The notes under the pieces are model-generated. The model searched no databases. It saw nothing but the letters and a program-made list of their open reading frames with translations, and was not told where the DNA came from. A stretch of DNA of 64,000 nucleotides from Methanolobus halotolerans. Lineage in GTDB: Archaea; Halobacteriota; Methanosarcinia; Methanosarcinales; Methanosarcinaceae. Positions within the stretch are counted from its first letter, which is position 1. Every line of letters begins with the position of its first letter. The position numbers were made by a program, and so were the translations under genes. The stretch is from the NCBI RefSeq assembly GCF_004745425.1, contig NZ_PGGK01000002.1, forward strand, positions 1 through 64,000. The letters are read 5' to 3'. Below are positions 34,914-44,522 of the stretch, piece by piece.

Positions 34914-36185
34914 ATGGATGATACTATGAGAGAATTTATCGAAAAACTCCAAAAAAGCGGGAAACTGGTCGAGATCACACGTCCTGTTTCGAAGTTGTTC
35001 GAAGCTCCAATTATCGCAAAACAGACCAATGCTCCCGTACTGTTCCATAATATAGATGGCAACCGTGCCATTATGAATGTCCTCGGTTCCAGGGATGAAC
35101 TCGCAGCTATGTTCGGTGTGGAAAAGGACATGATAATACAGAAGCTTTCTGAGATCAGTCCGGATGGCGAGGTTGTCCTGGTAGATGACTCCCCTACAAA
35201 AGAGGTTGTGGAGACCGACATTGACCTCACAAAACTACCCATAATGACACATTTTGAGAAGGATGCAGGCCCCTATATCACCGCAGGGGTTGTTGTTACC
35301 GAATACGACGGGACTATGAATGCCGCTATTCACAGAATGCTTGTGGTCGATAAGACCAGGATCGCTGCAAGACTGGTAGCCCCCAGACATACTTTTGTAC
35401 TGCACAGGAAAGCTGCAGAAAATGGAGAAAAACTGCGCGTAGCAATTGTTCTAGGAGCCGATCCGGCAATTACCTACGCCTCCACTACACGAGTGCCTAC
35501 CGGAAAAGAATTTAACTATGCAGCAGCCCTCAAAGGCAAAACCATCGAACTATTCGAATGCAGTAACGGAATAAAGGTTCCACATGCAGAAATCGTTCTT
35601 GAAGGATACATAGACCCCGAAGAACGTGTGGATGAGGGTCCTTTTGTTGATATTACCGGCACATATGACCTTGTCAGGAAGGAACCTGTCATACACATCA
35701 CCAGGATACTGCACCGCAGGGACCCCATATACCATGGAATACTACCTGCAGGACCCGAACATCTGCTCATGATGGGGGTACCTTATGAACCCCGGATATA
35801 CAATGCCGTGAGCGAGGTTACGACTGTGAAAAATGTAGTACTCACAGAAGGCGGTTGCTGTTACCTGCATGCTGTCGTCCAGATAGAGAAACAGACAGAA
35901 GGGGATGGAAAGAATGCGATCATGGCGGCCTTTGCCAGCCACACCAGCCTGAAGCATGTGGTTGTGGTTGATGAGGACATTGACATATTTGACATGAAGG
36001 ACGTGGAATTTGCCATTGCCACCAGGGTGAAGGGAGACATGGACATTATGATAATACCCAATGTCCGCGGAAGTTCCCTTGACCCCAGAGGAGCACCGGA
36101 CGGGACCACCACAAAGGTCGGCATCGATGCAACGAAGGTGCTGGCCGAGGCACAGAACTTTGAAAGGGCGAAGATGCCTGAGTGA
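34914..36185 (+). CDS. UbiD-family anhydromevalonate phosphate decarboxylase
   Basis: Decarboxylates trans-anhydromevalonate 5-phosphate to isopentenyl phosphate in the archaeal mevalonate pathway, using prenylated FMN. The 423-residue protein has UbiD features: GPYITAGVVVTEYDG, AARLVAPRHTFV, the DEGPFVDITGTYD segment with the conserved Glu, and IPNVRGSSLDPRGAPDG near the C-terminus. The two subunits of phosphomevalonate dehydratase follow on the same strand, which fixes this pathway role over ubiquinone-type chemistry. Confidence 0.9.
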   Translation: MDDTMREFIEKLQKSGKLVEITRPVSKLFEAPIIAKQTNAPVLFHNIDGNRAIMNVLGSRDELAAMFGVEKDMIIQKLSEISPDGEVVLVDDSPTKEVVETDIDLTKLPIMTHFEKDAGPYITAGVVVTEYDGTMNAAIHRMLVVDKTRIAARLVAPRHTFVLHRKAAENGEKLRVAIVLGADPAITYASTTRVPTGKEFNYAAALKGKTIELFECSNGIKVPHAEIVLEGYIDPEERVDEGPFVDITGTYDLVRKEPVIHITRILHRRDPIYHGILPAGPEHLLMMGVPYEPRIYNAVSEVTTVKNVVLTEGGCCYLHAVVQIEKQTEGDGKNAIMAAFASHTSLKHVVVVDEDIDIFDMKDVEFAIATRVKGDMDIMIIPNVRGSSLDPRGAPDGTTTKVGIDATKVLAEAQNFERAKMPE

Positions 36186-36234
36186 CCTACCTAAATAAAT
36201 CATAAAAATATAAAAGTCAAAGGTCGGGATTCCA

Positions 36235-37431
36235 ATGTACCTTACGAAGGAAGAGCAAAGAACCCTTGATGGGGAGTACGGAGAGACCCTCCGGAAAGCA
36301 ATTGAAATACTTGTAGCGCTGGGAGACATATACGGGGCTGACAGCCTGATACCCATCAAAAGCGCCCAGATTGCCGGTGTATCCTACAAGACCATCGGGG
36401 ATGCAGGACTGGAATGGATCTCCGACCTTGAAGGCAAAGTCAGGGTCCCTGCAATACTCAATCCGGCTGGTATGGATCTGCTGCGCTGGAAAGAGATGGG
36501 AATTGAGCAGAATTTCGCTACAAAGCAGCAGGAGATAATAAATGCCTATGAAAGCCTTGGCATCCGGACAAAATGCACCTGTACACCCTACTACCTTGAG
36601 GGCTTCAATGCAGGTCTAGGAGACCATCTGGCATGGAGCGAATCGTCCGCCGTTTCCTACGCAAATTCTGTCATCGGTGCGAGAACTAATAGGGAGGGCG
36701 GACCTTCCGCACTCTCTGCTGCACTTATCGGGAAAACCGCTAATTACGGGTACCACCTTGATGAGATGCGAGAGCCTGTGATCGCAGTTACAGTAGACTG
36801 TGAACTCTCCGACTCTGATTACGGCGCCCTGGGCTACATAGCAGGAAAGGCAATTGGCAGTCGGGTGCCGATCTTTTTCTTGAAAGGTGAACCTTCAAAC
36901 GATGAACTTAAAACACTGGGTGCAGCACTTGCAGCTTCCGGAGCCGTTGCGCTTTATCACGTTAATGGTGTCACACCTGAAGCAGTCAGGTCGAACTTTG
37001 AAAAGCCCCATGAGAACATCACTATCGAAAAGCAACAGATAAAAGATGTATATGAAGCATCGGCCGAATTTACACAAGGAAAACTCAATACGGACATAAT
37101 CACAATTGGTTGCCCGCATTGCTCACCAGGGGAACTGAAATACATTGCAGAACTGCTTGAGGGCAAAAGTATAAAAAAAGAGATGTGGGTCTGCACTTCC
37201 AGGGAAGTTGCACAAAGGTGTGCCGACCATGTGAATATTATTGAAAAGAGCGGGGCTAAAGTCGTGTGTGATACATGCATGGTAGTATCGCCTGCGGCAA
37301 ATAATTATCAGGCAATGATGGTTAGTTCAGGAAAAGCACTTGCATACGTTCCAAGCATGTGCAAGGTTGCCGCAAGGTACGGAAGTATCGAACAATGTAT
37401 CAAAGAGGCAGGTATTACTCATGAGAATTAA
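36235..37431 (+). CDS. Phosphomevalonate dehydratase large subunit (aconitase X)
   Basis: Aconitase X-type large subunit that dehydrates 5-phosphomevalonate to trans-anhydromevalonate phosphate. The N-terminus MYLTKEEQRTLDGEYGETLRKA, the CTCTPYY motif, the SESSAVSYANSVIGARTNREGGPSAL-type segment (about 142-165), and C-terminal CPHCS and CDTCMVV supply cysteines for an Fe-S cluster. The 398-residue length is normal. Its stop overlaps the small-subunit start by 11 bases. Confidence 0.92.
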   Translation: MYLTKEEQRTLDGEYGETLRKAIEILVALGDIYGADSLIPIKSAQIAGVSYKTIGDAGLEWISDLEGKVRVPAILNPAGMDLLRWKEMGIEQNFATKQQEIINAYESLGIRTKCTCTPYYLEGFNAGLGDHLAWSESSAVSYANSVIGARTNREGGPSALSAALIGKTANYGYHLDEMREPVIAVTVDCELSDSDYGALGYIAGKAIGSRVPIFFLKGEPSNDELKTLGAALAASGAVALYHVNGVTPEAVRSNFEKPHENITIEKQQIKDVYEASAEFTQGKLNTDIITIGCPHCSPGELKYIAELLEGKSIKKEMWVCTSREVAQRCADHVNIIEKSGAKVVCDTCMVVSPAANNYQAMMVSSGKALAYVPSMCKVAARYGSIEQCIKEAGITHEN

Positions 37432-37822
37432 ATGCAGGAGCATTTCCAGAGGAACTGCCGAAGGTGAAGTGCTCCTCACACATGATCCGATATCGTTCCT
37501 TGGCAACGTCGATCCGAATACAGGAACTATCGTGGAAACCGAGCATGAACTATACGGACAATGCATCAAGGACAGGGTACTGGTGTTTCCTCACGGGAAA
37601 GGATCAACTGTGGGCTCCTATGTCCTTTACCAACTTATCAAGAATGATGTCGCACCGGCCGCCATGATAAACACCGAGTCTGAACCCATTGTAGCAGTAG
37701 GTGCAATAATTTCGGGCATACCTCTGGTGGATAAGATGGAAAAGGACCCTTTTGATATCCTGAAAAACGGAGATCACGTAAAGGTTGATGGCAGCACCGG
37801 ATGCGTGGAAACCGACAATTGA
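37421..37822 (+). CDS. Phosphomevalonate dehydratase small subunit (aconitase X swivel domain)
   Basis: DUF126-type swivelling domain that pairs with the large subunit. It contains RGTAEGEVLLTHDPISFLGNVD and VFPHGKGSTVGSYVLY, the latter being the conserved PxGKGSTVGS motif. The frame is open from 37340, but ATG 37421 gives the family N-terminus MRIKCRSISRGTAEGE, 133 residues, with an 11-base overlap with the large-subunit gene. Confidence 0.92.
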   Translation: MRIKCRSISRGTAEGEVLLTHDPISFLGNVDPNTGTIVETEHELYGQCIKDRVLVFPHGKGSTVGSYVLYQLIKNDVAPAAMINTESEPIVAVGAIISGIPLVDKMEKDPFDILKNGDHVKVDGSTGCVETDN

Positions 37823-37847
37823 CCATCCTCACAGACTTTCGCTGAAC

Positions 37848-38954
37848 ATGGATATCAATTTTCGCCGGAACAGGAAGAATTCCTATAGCCTTGCTGCACT
37901 CACACCGCTCTTCCCGGATGCGCAAATGGTGAAGAAGCCGGAAAACGGGTTAATGATCTACAGTTTTGCTTCCCGTCAGAAGACACCTGTTTTCAGGGAA
38001 GTTGAAAATGCCAGCACTGACTCTGTTTTCATAGCCGGCGGACCACACCCTTCCGGTGCACCTGAGGAGACCCTTTCTTATTTTGATTATGTGGTCATCG
38101 GAGAAGGCGAGCAAACGCTGCCGGAGCTTGTAAAGGCTCTGAGATCAGGAAAAGATACCAGCAAAGTTAAAGGAATCGCATACAAAGATGTAACAGGCAA
38201 TCCAGTCTTCACAGAAAACAGGGGACCCGTTGACCTTGATATGTATCCGTGTTTTGATCCTGACAGGTTAATGGCCCCCCTGGAGATTAGCAGAGGGTGT
38301 CCTTTCCGATGCAAGTATTGCCAGACCCCACGTATTTTCGGGGGCAAGGTCCGACACAGGAGTATCGACTCTATTGTGAAGTTCGCGCAATACTATAATG
38401 ATCTCAGGTTCACTTCCTCCAATGCACTTGCCTACGGAAGTGACGGCATACACCCAAGATTTGACAAGGTAGAGAAACTTCTCTCATCTCTTCATCGTAT
38501 CGACGGCAAAAAGATCTATTTCGGAACATTCCCTTCCGAGGTCAGACCGGAGTTCATTACCGAAGAATCAATTGAAATGATAACGAAATATTGTGACAAC
38601 ACCAGATTGAACCTGGGTGCACAGTCAGGAAGTGACCGCATCCTGAAAGAGATATGGAGAGGGCATACCACAGAAGATACCTTCAGAGGAATAGAACTGT
38701 GTTTTAAGCATGGTATAATTCCGGTGGTTGATTTTATCGTAGGATACCCGGATGAGACCGAAGAGGAACAGGACAAAAGTCTTGAGATGATTAAATGGAT
38801 ATCCAAAAAAGGAGGTAATGTACATGCACACTACCTCACACCCCTGCCAGGAACACCTTATGAGCATGCCATTCCTTCCGTTGTAAGTGACCGTTTCAAG
38901 AAGGTGCTGGGAAAGATGGCGTTGGAAGGAAAAGCTACAGGTTCATGGTCATGA
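37848..38954 (+). CDS. B12-binding-type radical SAM protein (MJ1487-like)
   Basis: The radical SAM cluster motif is GCPFRCKYCQTP (C-x3-C-x2-C, about residues 148-159). The N-terminal region (about 20-110) has the layout of the B12-binding-like domain seen in this family, including VFIAGGPHPSG and YFDYVVIGEGEQTLPEL. The chemistry is unknown. The frame opens at 37785, but ATG 37848, 25 bases after the dehydratase small subunit, is the better start (368 aa). It may be co-transcribed with the mevalonate genes. Confidence 0.85.
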   Translation: MDINFRRNRKNSYSLAALTPLFPDAQMVKKPENGLMIYSFASRQKTPVFREVENASTDSVFIAGGPHPSGAPEETLSYFDYVVIGEGEQTLPELVKALRSGKDTSKVKGIAYKDVTGNPVFTENRGPVDLDMYPCFDPDRLMAPLEISRGCPFRCKYCQTPRIFGGKVRHRSIDSIVKFAQYYNDLRFTSSNALAYGSDGIHPRFDKVEKLLSSLHRIDGKKIYFGTFPSEVRPEFITEESIEMITKYCDNTRLNLGAQSGSDRILKEIWRGHTTEDTFRGIELCFKHGIIPVVDFIVGYPDETEEEQDKSLEMIKWISKKGGNVHAHYLTPLPGTPYEHAIPSVVSDRFKKVLGKMALEGKATGSWS

Positions 38955-38983
38955 GATTCAGGAAAAAGATAGCTTTTCCCGAA

Positions 38984-39763
38984 TCAGACATCAGTTATAA
39001 CAGTTGACCTCTCTTTGTAGTATTCGAATAACTCCTTGCCCCATTCCACTGCATTTTGATTGCAGGCCATAATCAGCTTGTTGTCAAAACCGTTGTTCTC
39101 CCCCAATAGCCTGAACATAATACATGCGTCTGTCAGTGAAAATGATACGAAACCAATATCTTCAGGATACAGGTATACATCGGAACATTTATTTTCTACG
39201 AGCCTTTTGAAATCAGCATACCTGTCCGTTTTTAATTTTTCAAACATTGCCTGGTTGATTATCACAGATACTTTCACTCCCTTATCCATCATCTCTGAAG
39301 TAAAATCAGGGAATGTGGGATACAAAAAAGTGGTTATGACTGAAAACGAGGTCGAAACCGTACTCATAAATTCCTTATCCGGCTCATGGACCTCGGAAAG
39401 CTTAGGTTCTTTCAACTCCAAAGAGCCTATTTCATGGAATCTTTCAAGCAGATTTGAGGGAATGAAGTCAAGTTTGTATTTTCCAAGGAGATTAGAAGTC
39501 TTGTCCAGGAATTCCAGTGTCTCAAGGAAAGGTATCATTTCGCATACAGTTATTTTTCCCACACCTGTCAGTTCATAACTACCATCCTGACTCGTGATCA
39601 GACCATTCTGCTCCAATAGCCGCAGATGAGGAACCAGCGCCTGTCGGCTCATTCCCATAGCCAGGAGTATTGTCTCTTTTTTCTTTTGGCCTTCATGCAA
39701 CAGCAAGAGTAAATTCTTCTTCTCTTCTGATATACCCAATAGTTTGAACATTGGCGTTTTCAA
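38984..39763 (-). CDS. Transcription regulator, winged helix plus FilR1 domain
   Basis: An N-terminal winged-helix domain (about residues 10-75, ILLAMGMSRQALVPHLRLLEQNGLI) is followed by a domain of about 170 residues resembling the methanogenesis-regulatory FilR1/DUF1724 domain, common in Methanosarcinales and linked to control of methylotrophic genes. The ligand and targets are unknown. It is flanked by a 372-base non-coding gap upstream. Confidence 0.85.
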   Translation of the reverse strand: MKTPMFKLLGISEEKKNLLLLLHEGQKKKETILLAMGMSRQALVPHLRLLEQNGLITSQDGSYELTGVGKITVCEMIPFLETLEFLDKTSNLLGKYKLDFIPSNLLERFHEIGSLELKEPKLSEVHEPDKEFMSTVSTSFSVITTFLYPTFPDFTSEMMDKGVKVSVIINQAMFEKLKTDRYADFKRLVENKCSDVYLYPEDIGFVSFSLTDACIMFRLLGENNGFDNKLIMACNQNAVEWGKELFEYYKERSTVITDV

Positions 39764-40135
39764 GTATGTGAACCCTCTTACAATCTTCTGCCCTTCATCT
39801 AGAATATAATAATGATTCAGACAAGCCAGATTGCAGTATGTATTTATTTTACTGCCTATTTATGCATACCTTAACTGAAATTAAGCACACACATTACATA
39901 CTTTGATTATAAGTCGGATAATGCTCCCGATTATTCATTTTAAAAAAAAGCAACTTGAAGCTTTAAATGTTTATGCATTATGAACCTGGTACATGCACAA
40001 TGACCTGTTCGTCTGGTATTAGCACAATATCCTGACTCAATTAATTCACCAGACAGATCCTCAAAAGTCAATTGTTTTCCTACTATATACCTCCGGACAG
40101 GATAACCTCTTCGTTTTCTTCATTTACATCTGAGA
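39764..40135. other. 372-base intergenic stretch
   Basis: AT-rich DNA between two minus-strand genes. It should contain the promoter of the FilR1 regulator. I see no open frame of worth, tRNA or strong repeat in it. Confidence 0.4.
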
Positions 40136-40861
40136 TTACTCTGTTTTAACCTCATGATCTTTGAAGCCTTTCCCGTAAAATACAAAAACAGTTATATTCC
40201 CGCCTTTATTGAATCTCCTCATCTCCCGGTCATATACTCCCTGTACGTGCCGGAGTTTCTTATCCGTGAAATGTTGCCTTGCCTTTTCAAGGAATGCTAT
40301 CTTTTGCTCCAGGAAAGAACTCTCGTATGCTTTTACATCCGATGCTATTGTTTTACATTCCTCATCACGAATATCATTATGGTAGCACCCATGGAGGTTT
40401 AGTCCGCTTATCTGCCTCCACCCTACGTTACCCTCCTCATCAGCTTCCAGATGCAACATATAAGGATACAGCCTGCAGATGGAAGGACGTCTGTCGTATA
40501 TGGTGCAGCGTCTGCCTTCTAGAAAGGTGCAAGAACCATCCTCTTTTGTCTTGAGCGCATAGCCCGAAACATAGAAATTGCCTTTCTGGTCACATAGTTC
40601 ATAGTATGGTGCAGGTTCCATCTTTGTTGGATCGATCTGCCTGATAATATCCGCATCCTCCTCAAGAAGGAACACATGGTCATTGAATTCCTGTGTGCAG
40701 CAGCGTGCACAGAGGTCACAATGAAAACCAACTTCTTTGATCGTAGCAATGAGGTCTTCATCCGGGTAGTCCTGTAATTCCTTTAACTCTAATCTTGCAA
40801 GTGATAGTTGTTCATCTATTGATGTTTTGAAGCTGACCAACTCCTTTTGTGATAACTGCAT
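40136..40861 (-). CDS. YkgJ family cysteine-cluster protein
   Basis: A 241-residue protein with the YkgJ Cys pattern: CDLCARCC (about residues 48-55), and CTFLEGRRCTIYDRRPSICRLYP-type spacing (about 110-132) with further Cys at 161 and 170. These cysteines are proposed to bind zinc or an Fe-S cluster. The function of the family is unknown. The ATG is 40859-40861. Confidence 0.88.
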   Translation of the reverse strand: MQLSQKELVSFKTSIDEQLSLARLELKELQDYPDEDLIATIKEVGFHCDLCARCCTQEFNDHVFLLEEDADIIRQIDPTKMEPAPYYELCDQKGNFYVSGYALKTKEDGSCTFLEGRRCTIYDRRPSICRLYPYMLHLEADEEGNVGWRQISGLNLHGCYHNDIRDEECKTIASDVKAYESSFLEQKIAFLEKARQHFTDKKLRHVQGVYDREMRRFNKGGNITVFVFYGKGFKDHEVKTE

Positions 40862-41012
40862 AGAGGCCCGGGCTTAAAAGCAATTTTGGTACCGCATCGT
40901 AAACATCAAGATATTTCCCGCAAGATTTAATAGGAAGCATTACGTTAACTGGTAAACTCAAACCTTAATTAGTTATTATTATCGAATATTAGAATCATAC
41001 AGAGGACTGATA

Positions 41013-41186
41013 ATGGGTAAAACTGGCAGCATTGAATGGGTCAAAGTTAAAGGCCGTAAAGGTAGAACAATAAAAGTACAGAAATCCAGGGCAACAAAAT
41101 CTCACCCGGGTCCGGCACAGAGATACAGTTCATCCGGAGCTAAGAGAAGATTCCTTCAGAGATCTCCGAAGGCACTTGTTAAGTGA
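41013..41186 (+). CDS. Small basic protein of the DUF5350 type (57 aa)
   Basis: A 57-residue, strongly basic protein starting [20 protein letters not shown] and ending [13 protein letters not shown]. It resembles DUF5350, a small family of methanogens, and looks like a ribosome-associated or nucleic-acid-binding protein because of its Lys/Arg content. AGAGGAC lies just before the ATG at 41013-41015. A T-rich tract (CACTCTTTTTTATATT, about 41190-41205) follows and may end transcription. Confidence 0.85.
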   Translation: MGKTGSIEWVKVKGRKGRTIKVQKSRATKSHPGPAQRYSSSGAKRRFLQRSPKALVK

Positions 41187-41302
41187 GTCTATCTCACTCT
41201 TTTTTATATTAGATCATTCCTGTTCCGTACGATCCATGAGTGGATTCGCTACCATTGCGGGCACATAATCCTTTCCAAGAAAAATGGACTATAACCGATA
41301 CG

Positions 41303-41311
41303 CTTATATAG
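41303..41311 (+). promoter_or_regulatory. Thermosome promoter and ribosome binding site
   Basis: CTTATATAG is a TATA box giving a predicted start near 41333 and a leader of about 52 bases. AGGAGG at 41369-41374 is a strong ribosome binding site ten bases before ATG 41385, consistent with a highly expressed gene. Confidence 0.6.
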
Positions 41312-41384
41312 AACTACATTCATTAGAAAACGACCGGAATTAATAGTTATTCTATAATTTCCATTACTAGGAGGACAGAAACAA

Positions 41385-43034
41385 ATGGCAGGACAGATGG
41401 CTGGACAGCCAATTTTCATATTAAGAGAAGGAAGCCAGAGAACAAGAGGCAGAGAAGCACAGAGCAATAACATCATGGCTGCAAAAGCAGTCGCTGAAGC
41501 TGTAAGAACAACACTTGGCCCAAAAGGAATGGACAAGATGCTTGTAGACAGTCTCGGAGATGTTGTCATTACCAATGACGGTGCAACCATTCTCAAAGAA
41601 ATGGATATCGAGCACCCCGCAGCAAAGATGATCGTCGAAGTCGCAAAGACACAGGATGATGAAGTGGGTGACGGTACAACCACAGCTGCAGTAATTGCCG
41701 GTGAGCTTCTTAAGAAAGCTGAGGAACTCATTGATCAGGACATACACCCCACGATCATTGCCTCTGGTTACAGAATGGCTTCGGAAAAGGCGGGAGAGAT
41801 CATCCAGACACTTGCAAAGTCAGTTACCAGGGAGAACAGGGATATTCTCATGAACATCTCCGGAACTGCAATGACAGGCAAGGGTGCAGAAGCAAACAAG
41901 GAAGTACTTTCAAACATCGCAGTTTCAGCCATCATAAGCATTGTTGATGAAGACAACAAGGTGGACATGGACAACATCAAGATCGAGAAGAAGGTCGGTG
42001 CCCGTATCGAGGAATCAAAGCTCATCGAAGGCATGATCATCGACAAAGAGCGAGTCCACACCAACATGCCAAAGAAGGTAAGCGATGCCAAGATCCTGCT
42101 TGTCAACACTGCGATCGAGCTTAAAGACACAGAAGTGGATGCAGAGATATCCATTACGTCACCAGAGCAGCTCCAGTCCTTCCTCGACCAGGAAGAGAGG
42201 ATGATCAAGGACCTTGTTGAAAAGATAGTCGCATGCGGTGCAAATGTTGTATTCTGTCAGAAAGGCATTGACGACATGGCTCAGCACTACCTCGCAAAGG
42301 CAGGTATCTTCGCCATCAGGCGTGTGAAGAAGAGCGACATGCAGAAGCTTGCAAGAGCAACCGGTGCAAAACTTGTCACCAATGTTGACGAGATCACCGA
42401 AGCAGACCTTGGAAAGGCAGAAGTTGTCGAAGAGAAGAAGATCGGCGGCGACGAGATGACCTTTGTCACAGGATGTGTCAATCCAAAGGCGGTCTCCATC
42501 CTTCTGCGCGGCGGTACAGAGCACGTCATCGACAATATCGAAAGGGCACTCAATGACGCACTAAGAGTAGTAGGTGTAGTCATAGAGGATGAAAAGCTTG
42601 TAGCTGGCGGCGGATCACCCGAAGTCGAGCTTGCACTCAGGCTTCAGGAATATGCATCAACCCTCAGCGGCAGGGAGCAGCTTGCTGTAAAGGCTTTCGC
42701 AGAAGCTCTCGAGATAGTCCCAAGAACCCTTGCAGAGAACGCAGGTCTTGATCCGATAGACATGCTCATGGAACTGCGTGCACACCACGAGAAAGGACAG
42801 AAGACAGCAGGCCTCAATGTCTACACCGGTGAGGTAATAGACATGTGGGAAGCTGGTGTCGTTGAGCCTCTCAGGGTAAAGACACAGGCAGTTAACGCTG
42901 CAGCAGAATCCGCAGTCATGATCCTGAGGATCGATGATATCATTGCATCCAGACAGGGACCCGGAGGACCTTCTGCAGAAGACATGGTGCCAGGGATGCC
43001 ACCAGGCGGAATGCCCGGCATGGACATGATGTAA
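41385..43034 (+). CDS. ths: Thermosome (group II chaperonin) subunit
   Basis: ATP-driven protein-folding chamber subunit of the cytosol. The 549-residue protein has [20 protein letters not shown], the NDGATIL and [15 protein letters not shown] motifs (catalytic Asp), and [18 protein letters not shown], and it ends with a Gly/Met/Pro-rich tail ([13 protein letters not shown]). Length is normal. It stands alone, with its own promoter and terminator. Confidence 0.97.
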   Translation: MAGQMAGQPIFILREGSQRTRGREAQSNNIMAAKAVAEAVRTTLGPKGMDKMLVDSLGDVVITNDGATILKEMDIEHPAAKMIVEVAKTQDDEVGDGTTTAAVIAGELLKKAEELIDQDIHPTIIASGYRMASEKAGEIIQTLAKSVTRENRDILMNISGTAMTGKGAEANKEVLSNIAVSAIISIVDEDNKVDMDNIKIEKKVGARIEESKLIEGMIIDKERVHTNMPKKVSDAKILLVNTAIELKDTEVDAEISITSPEQLQSFLDQEERMIKDLVEKIVACGANVVFCQKGIDDMAQHYLAKAGIFAIRRVKKSDMQKLARATGAKLVTNVDEITEADLGKAEVVEEKKIGGDEMTFVTGCVNPKAVSILLRGGTEHVIDNIERALNDALRVVGVVIEDEKLVAGGGSPEVELALRLQEYASTLSGREQLAVKAFAEALEIVPRTLAENAGLDPIDMLMELRAHHEKGQKTAGLNVYTGEVIDMWEAGVVEPLRVKTQAVNAAAESAVMILRIDDIIASRQGPGGPSAEDMVPGMPPGGMPGMDMM

Positions 43035-43064
43035 AGTTCACATCAAAAGAAATAACATTTTAAG

Positions 43065-43099
43065 AAGCGCAGTTTGATCTGCGCTTAAACATTTTTTTT
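43065..43099 (+). terminator. Hairpin and T-tract terminator of the thermosome gene
   Basis: AAGCGCAG (43065-43072) pairs perfectly with CTGCGCTT (43079-43086) around TTTGAT, followed after five bases by a run of eight Ts (43092-43099). Confidence 0.7.
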
Positions 43100-43242
43100 G
43101 CTAAATCTATTTGCAGCATTAATTCTTTTTTAATTATATTGATTTTAAATTACCATGATAAGCTTGACTCATTGATGCCGGGCTGGAAAAAATAAAGCAT
43201 AAGCTCGAGCTAAGTATAGCTTGAAAACAAAATCCCAATGAG

Positions 43243-44358
43243 CTATTGCTCAAGGCACTTCAGAATATCCTGAGGCTCATACCTTGGCTTTATAACCCTG
43301 GTCCTGCCACGCATACCTTTTCCCGAAAAATCGGCATCCAGTAGTTGAGAATCGCTCATTTTCCCGATGATCTCATAAAAACGGGTGTAACCAAGTCCCG
43401 TGATCTCATGGAAAGACTTGTAGAGTTCACCGGCCTGCATATTATTCTCTTTTGCGATCAGGCCCAAAAGGGTTTTTTCATGTTCCGCAAGGGAACGTAT
43501 GCTACGACACAAATATATAAGCCTGGATGCTTCATAGGCCTTTTCCACATCCTCTAATGAGATCTTGCGACTTGCCCTGCGCTCTGCATTCAGACCTGAA
43601 CGCCGCAGCAGATCGATACCAACCCTGAGATCGCCTGTGAGATCCACGTATTCCACAACCCTCTCACATACCTCATCTGGCACGACATCCTGATAGAAGG
43701 CATGCTGTATCCTGTTGGTTACAATGTCCCGTATCTCATTCGCATCATACCTGAGGAATTCGACCTCCTCGGGCAGGAAAACAGAACCCACACGCGGATC
43801 GAAATGATGAGAGATTCCTACATCACTGATGATTGCAATGACGGCTATCTTTACCCCCGGATACTGTTCATGTGCACGTAATAATGAATACATAATCTCA
43901 TCGGCATGCCCTTCATGGAAAAGGTAGTTGATGTCATCAAGGGCTACCACAAGGATCTTATTGGAATCCACAAGCTGTTTTATGACCTTATCAAAAAGCT
44001 TCCTGAAGGCAATGCCGGAGGTGGGTGGTTTGATATTGACAAGTTTTTCATATATCCGGGATACGACTGCAAATCGCGTGGAATCCATCTGGCAGTTTAC
44101 CTTGACAAAGACAACATTGCCAGCATGTTCCTTCATTTCACTGAAAACTTTCAGGACGGCAGTAGTCTTACCGGTGCCCGGGGGGCCCTTCACAAGACAG
44201 TTAACAGGCCTCATACCCCTCATAGCAGGCTTCAGGCTGAACTTGAGAGCCTGCATCTGGGAATCTCTGTGCGCAAAGTATTCAGGAACATAGTCAAGTT
44301 CAAGTACTTCACCGTTCTTAAACAAAGTCTCATCCCAGAGTAGCATGTCCTTGCTCAC
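43243..44358 (-). CDS. orc1/cdc6: Orc1/Cdc6 family replication initiator
   Basis: AAA+ ATPase that binds replication origins. Walker A GPPGTGKTT (about residues 58-66), Walker B LVVALDDINYL (about 134-144), sensor motifs, and a C-terminal winged helix (about 300-371). At 371 residues it resembles the Orc1-2 type. No origin recognition box repeat was recognised in the flanking gaps (43035-43242 and 44359-44522), so I do not call an origin here. Confidence 0.9.
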   Translation of the reverse strand: MSKDMLLWDETLFKNGEVLELDYVPEYFAHRDSQMQALKFSLKPAMRGMRPVNCLVKGPPGTGKTTAVLKVFSEMKEHAGNVVFVKVNCQMDSTRFAVVSRIYEKLVNIKPPTSGIAFRKLFDKVIKQLVDSNKILVVALDDINYLFHEGHADEIMYSLLRAHEQYPGVKIAVIAIISDVGISHHFDPRVGSVFLPEEVEFLRYDANEIRDIVTNRIQHAFYQDVVPDEVCERVVEYVDLTGDLRVGIDLLRRSGLNAERRASRKISLEDVEKAYEASRLIYLCRSIRSLAEHEKTLLGLIAKENNMQAGELYKSFHEITGLGYTRFYEIIGKMSDSQLLDADFSGKGMRGRTRVIKPRYEPQDILKCLEQ

Positions 44359-44522
44359 GTAAGATCCCCTTTTTTTGATGAAATAGATGTTCTGACTGTA
44401 AATCGACCAGGTTTACTAATATATAAATAACTGCACATAATAAGTTTGTGCTCTTATTCCTCCTGAAATACTCTCTGCTGAACGCAATGAGTAAACAGGC
44501 ATTCAACACATGGCATCAAAGT

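Noticed and set aside
44359-44522. Possible replication origin next to orc1/cdc6
   Set aside because: No recognisable origin recognition box repeats or strong AT-rich unwinding element seen in the flanking gaps.
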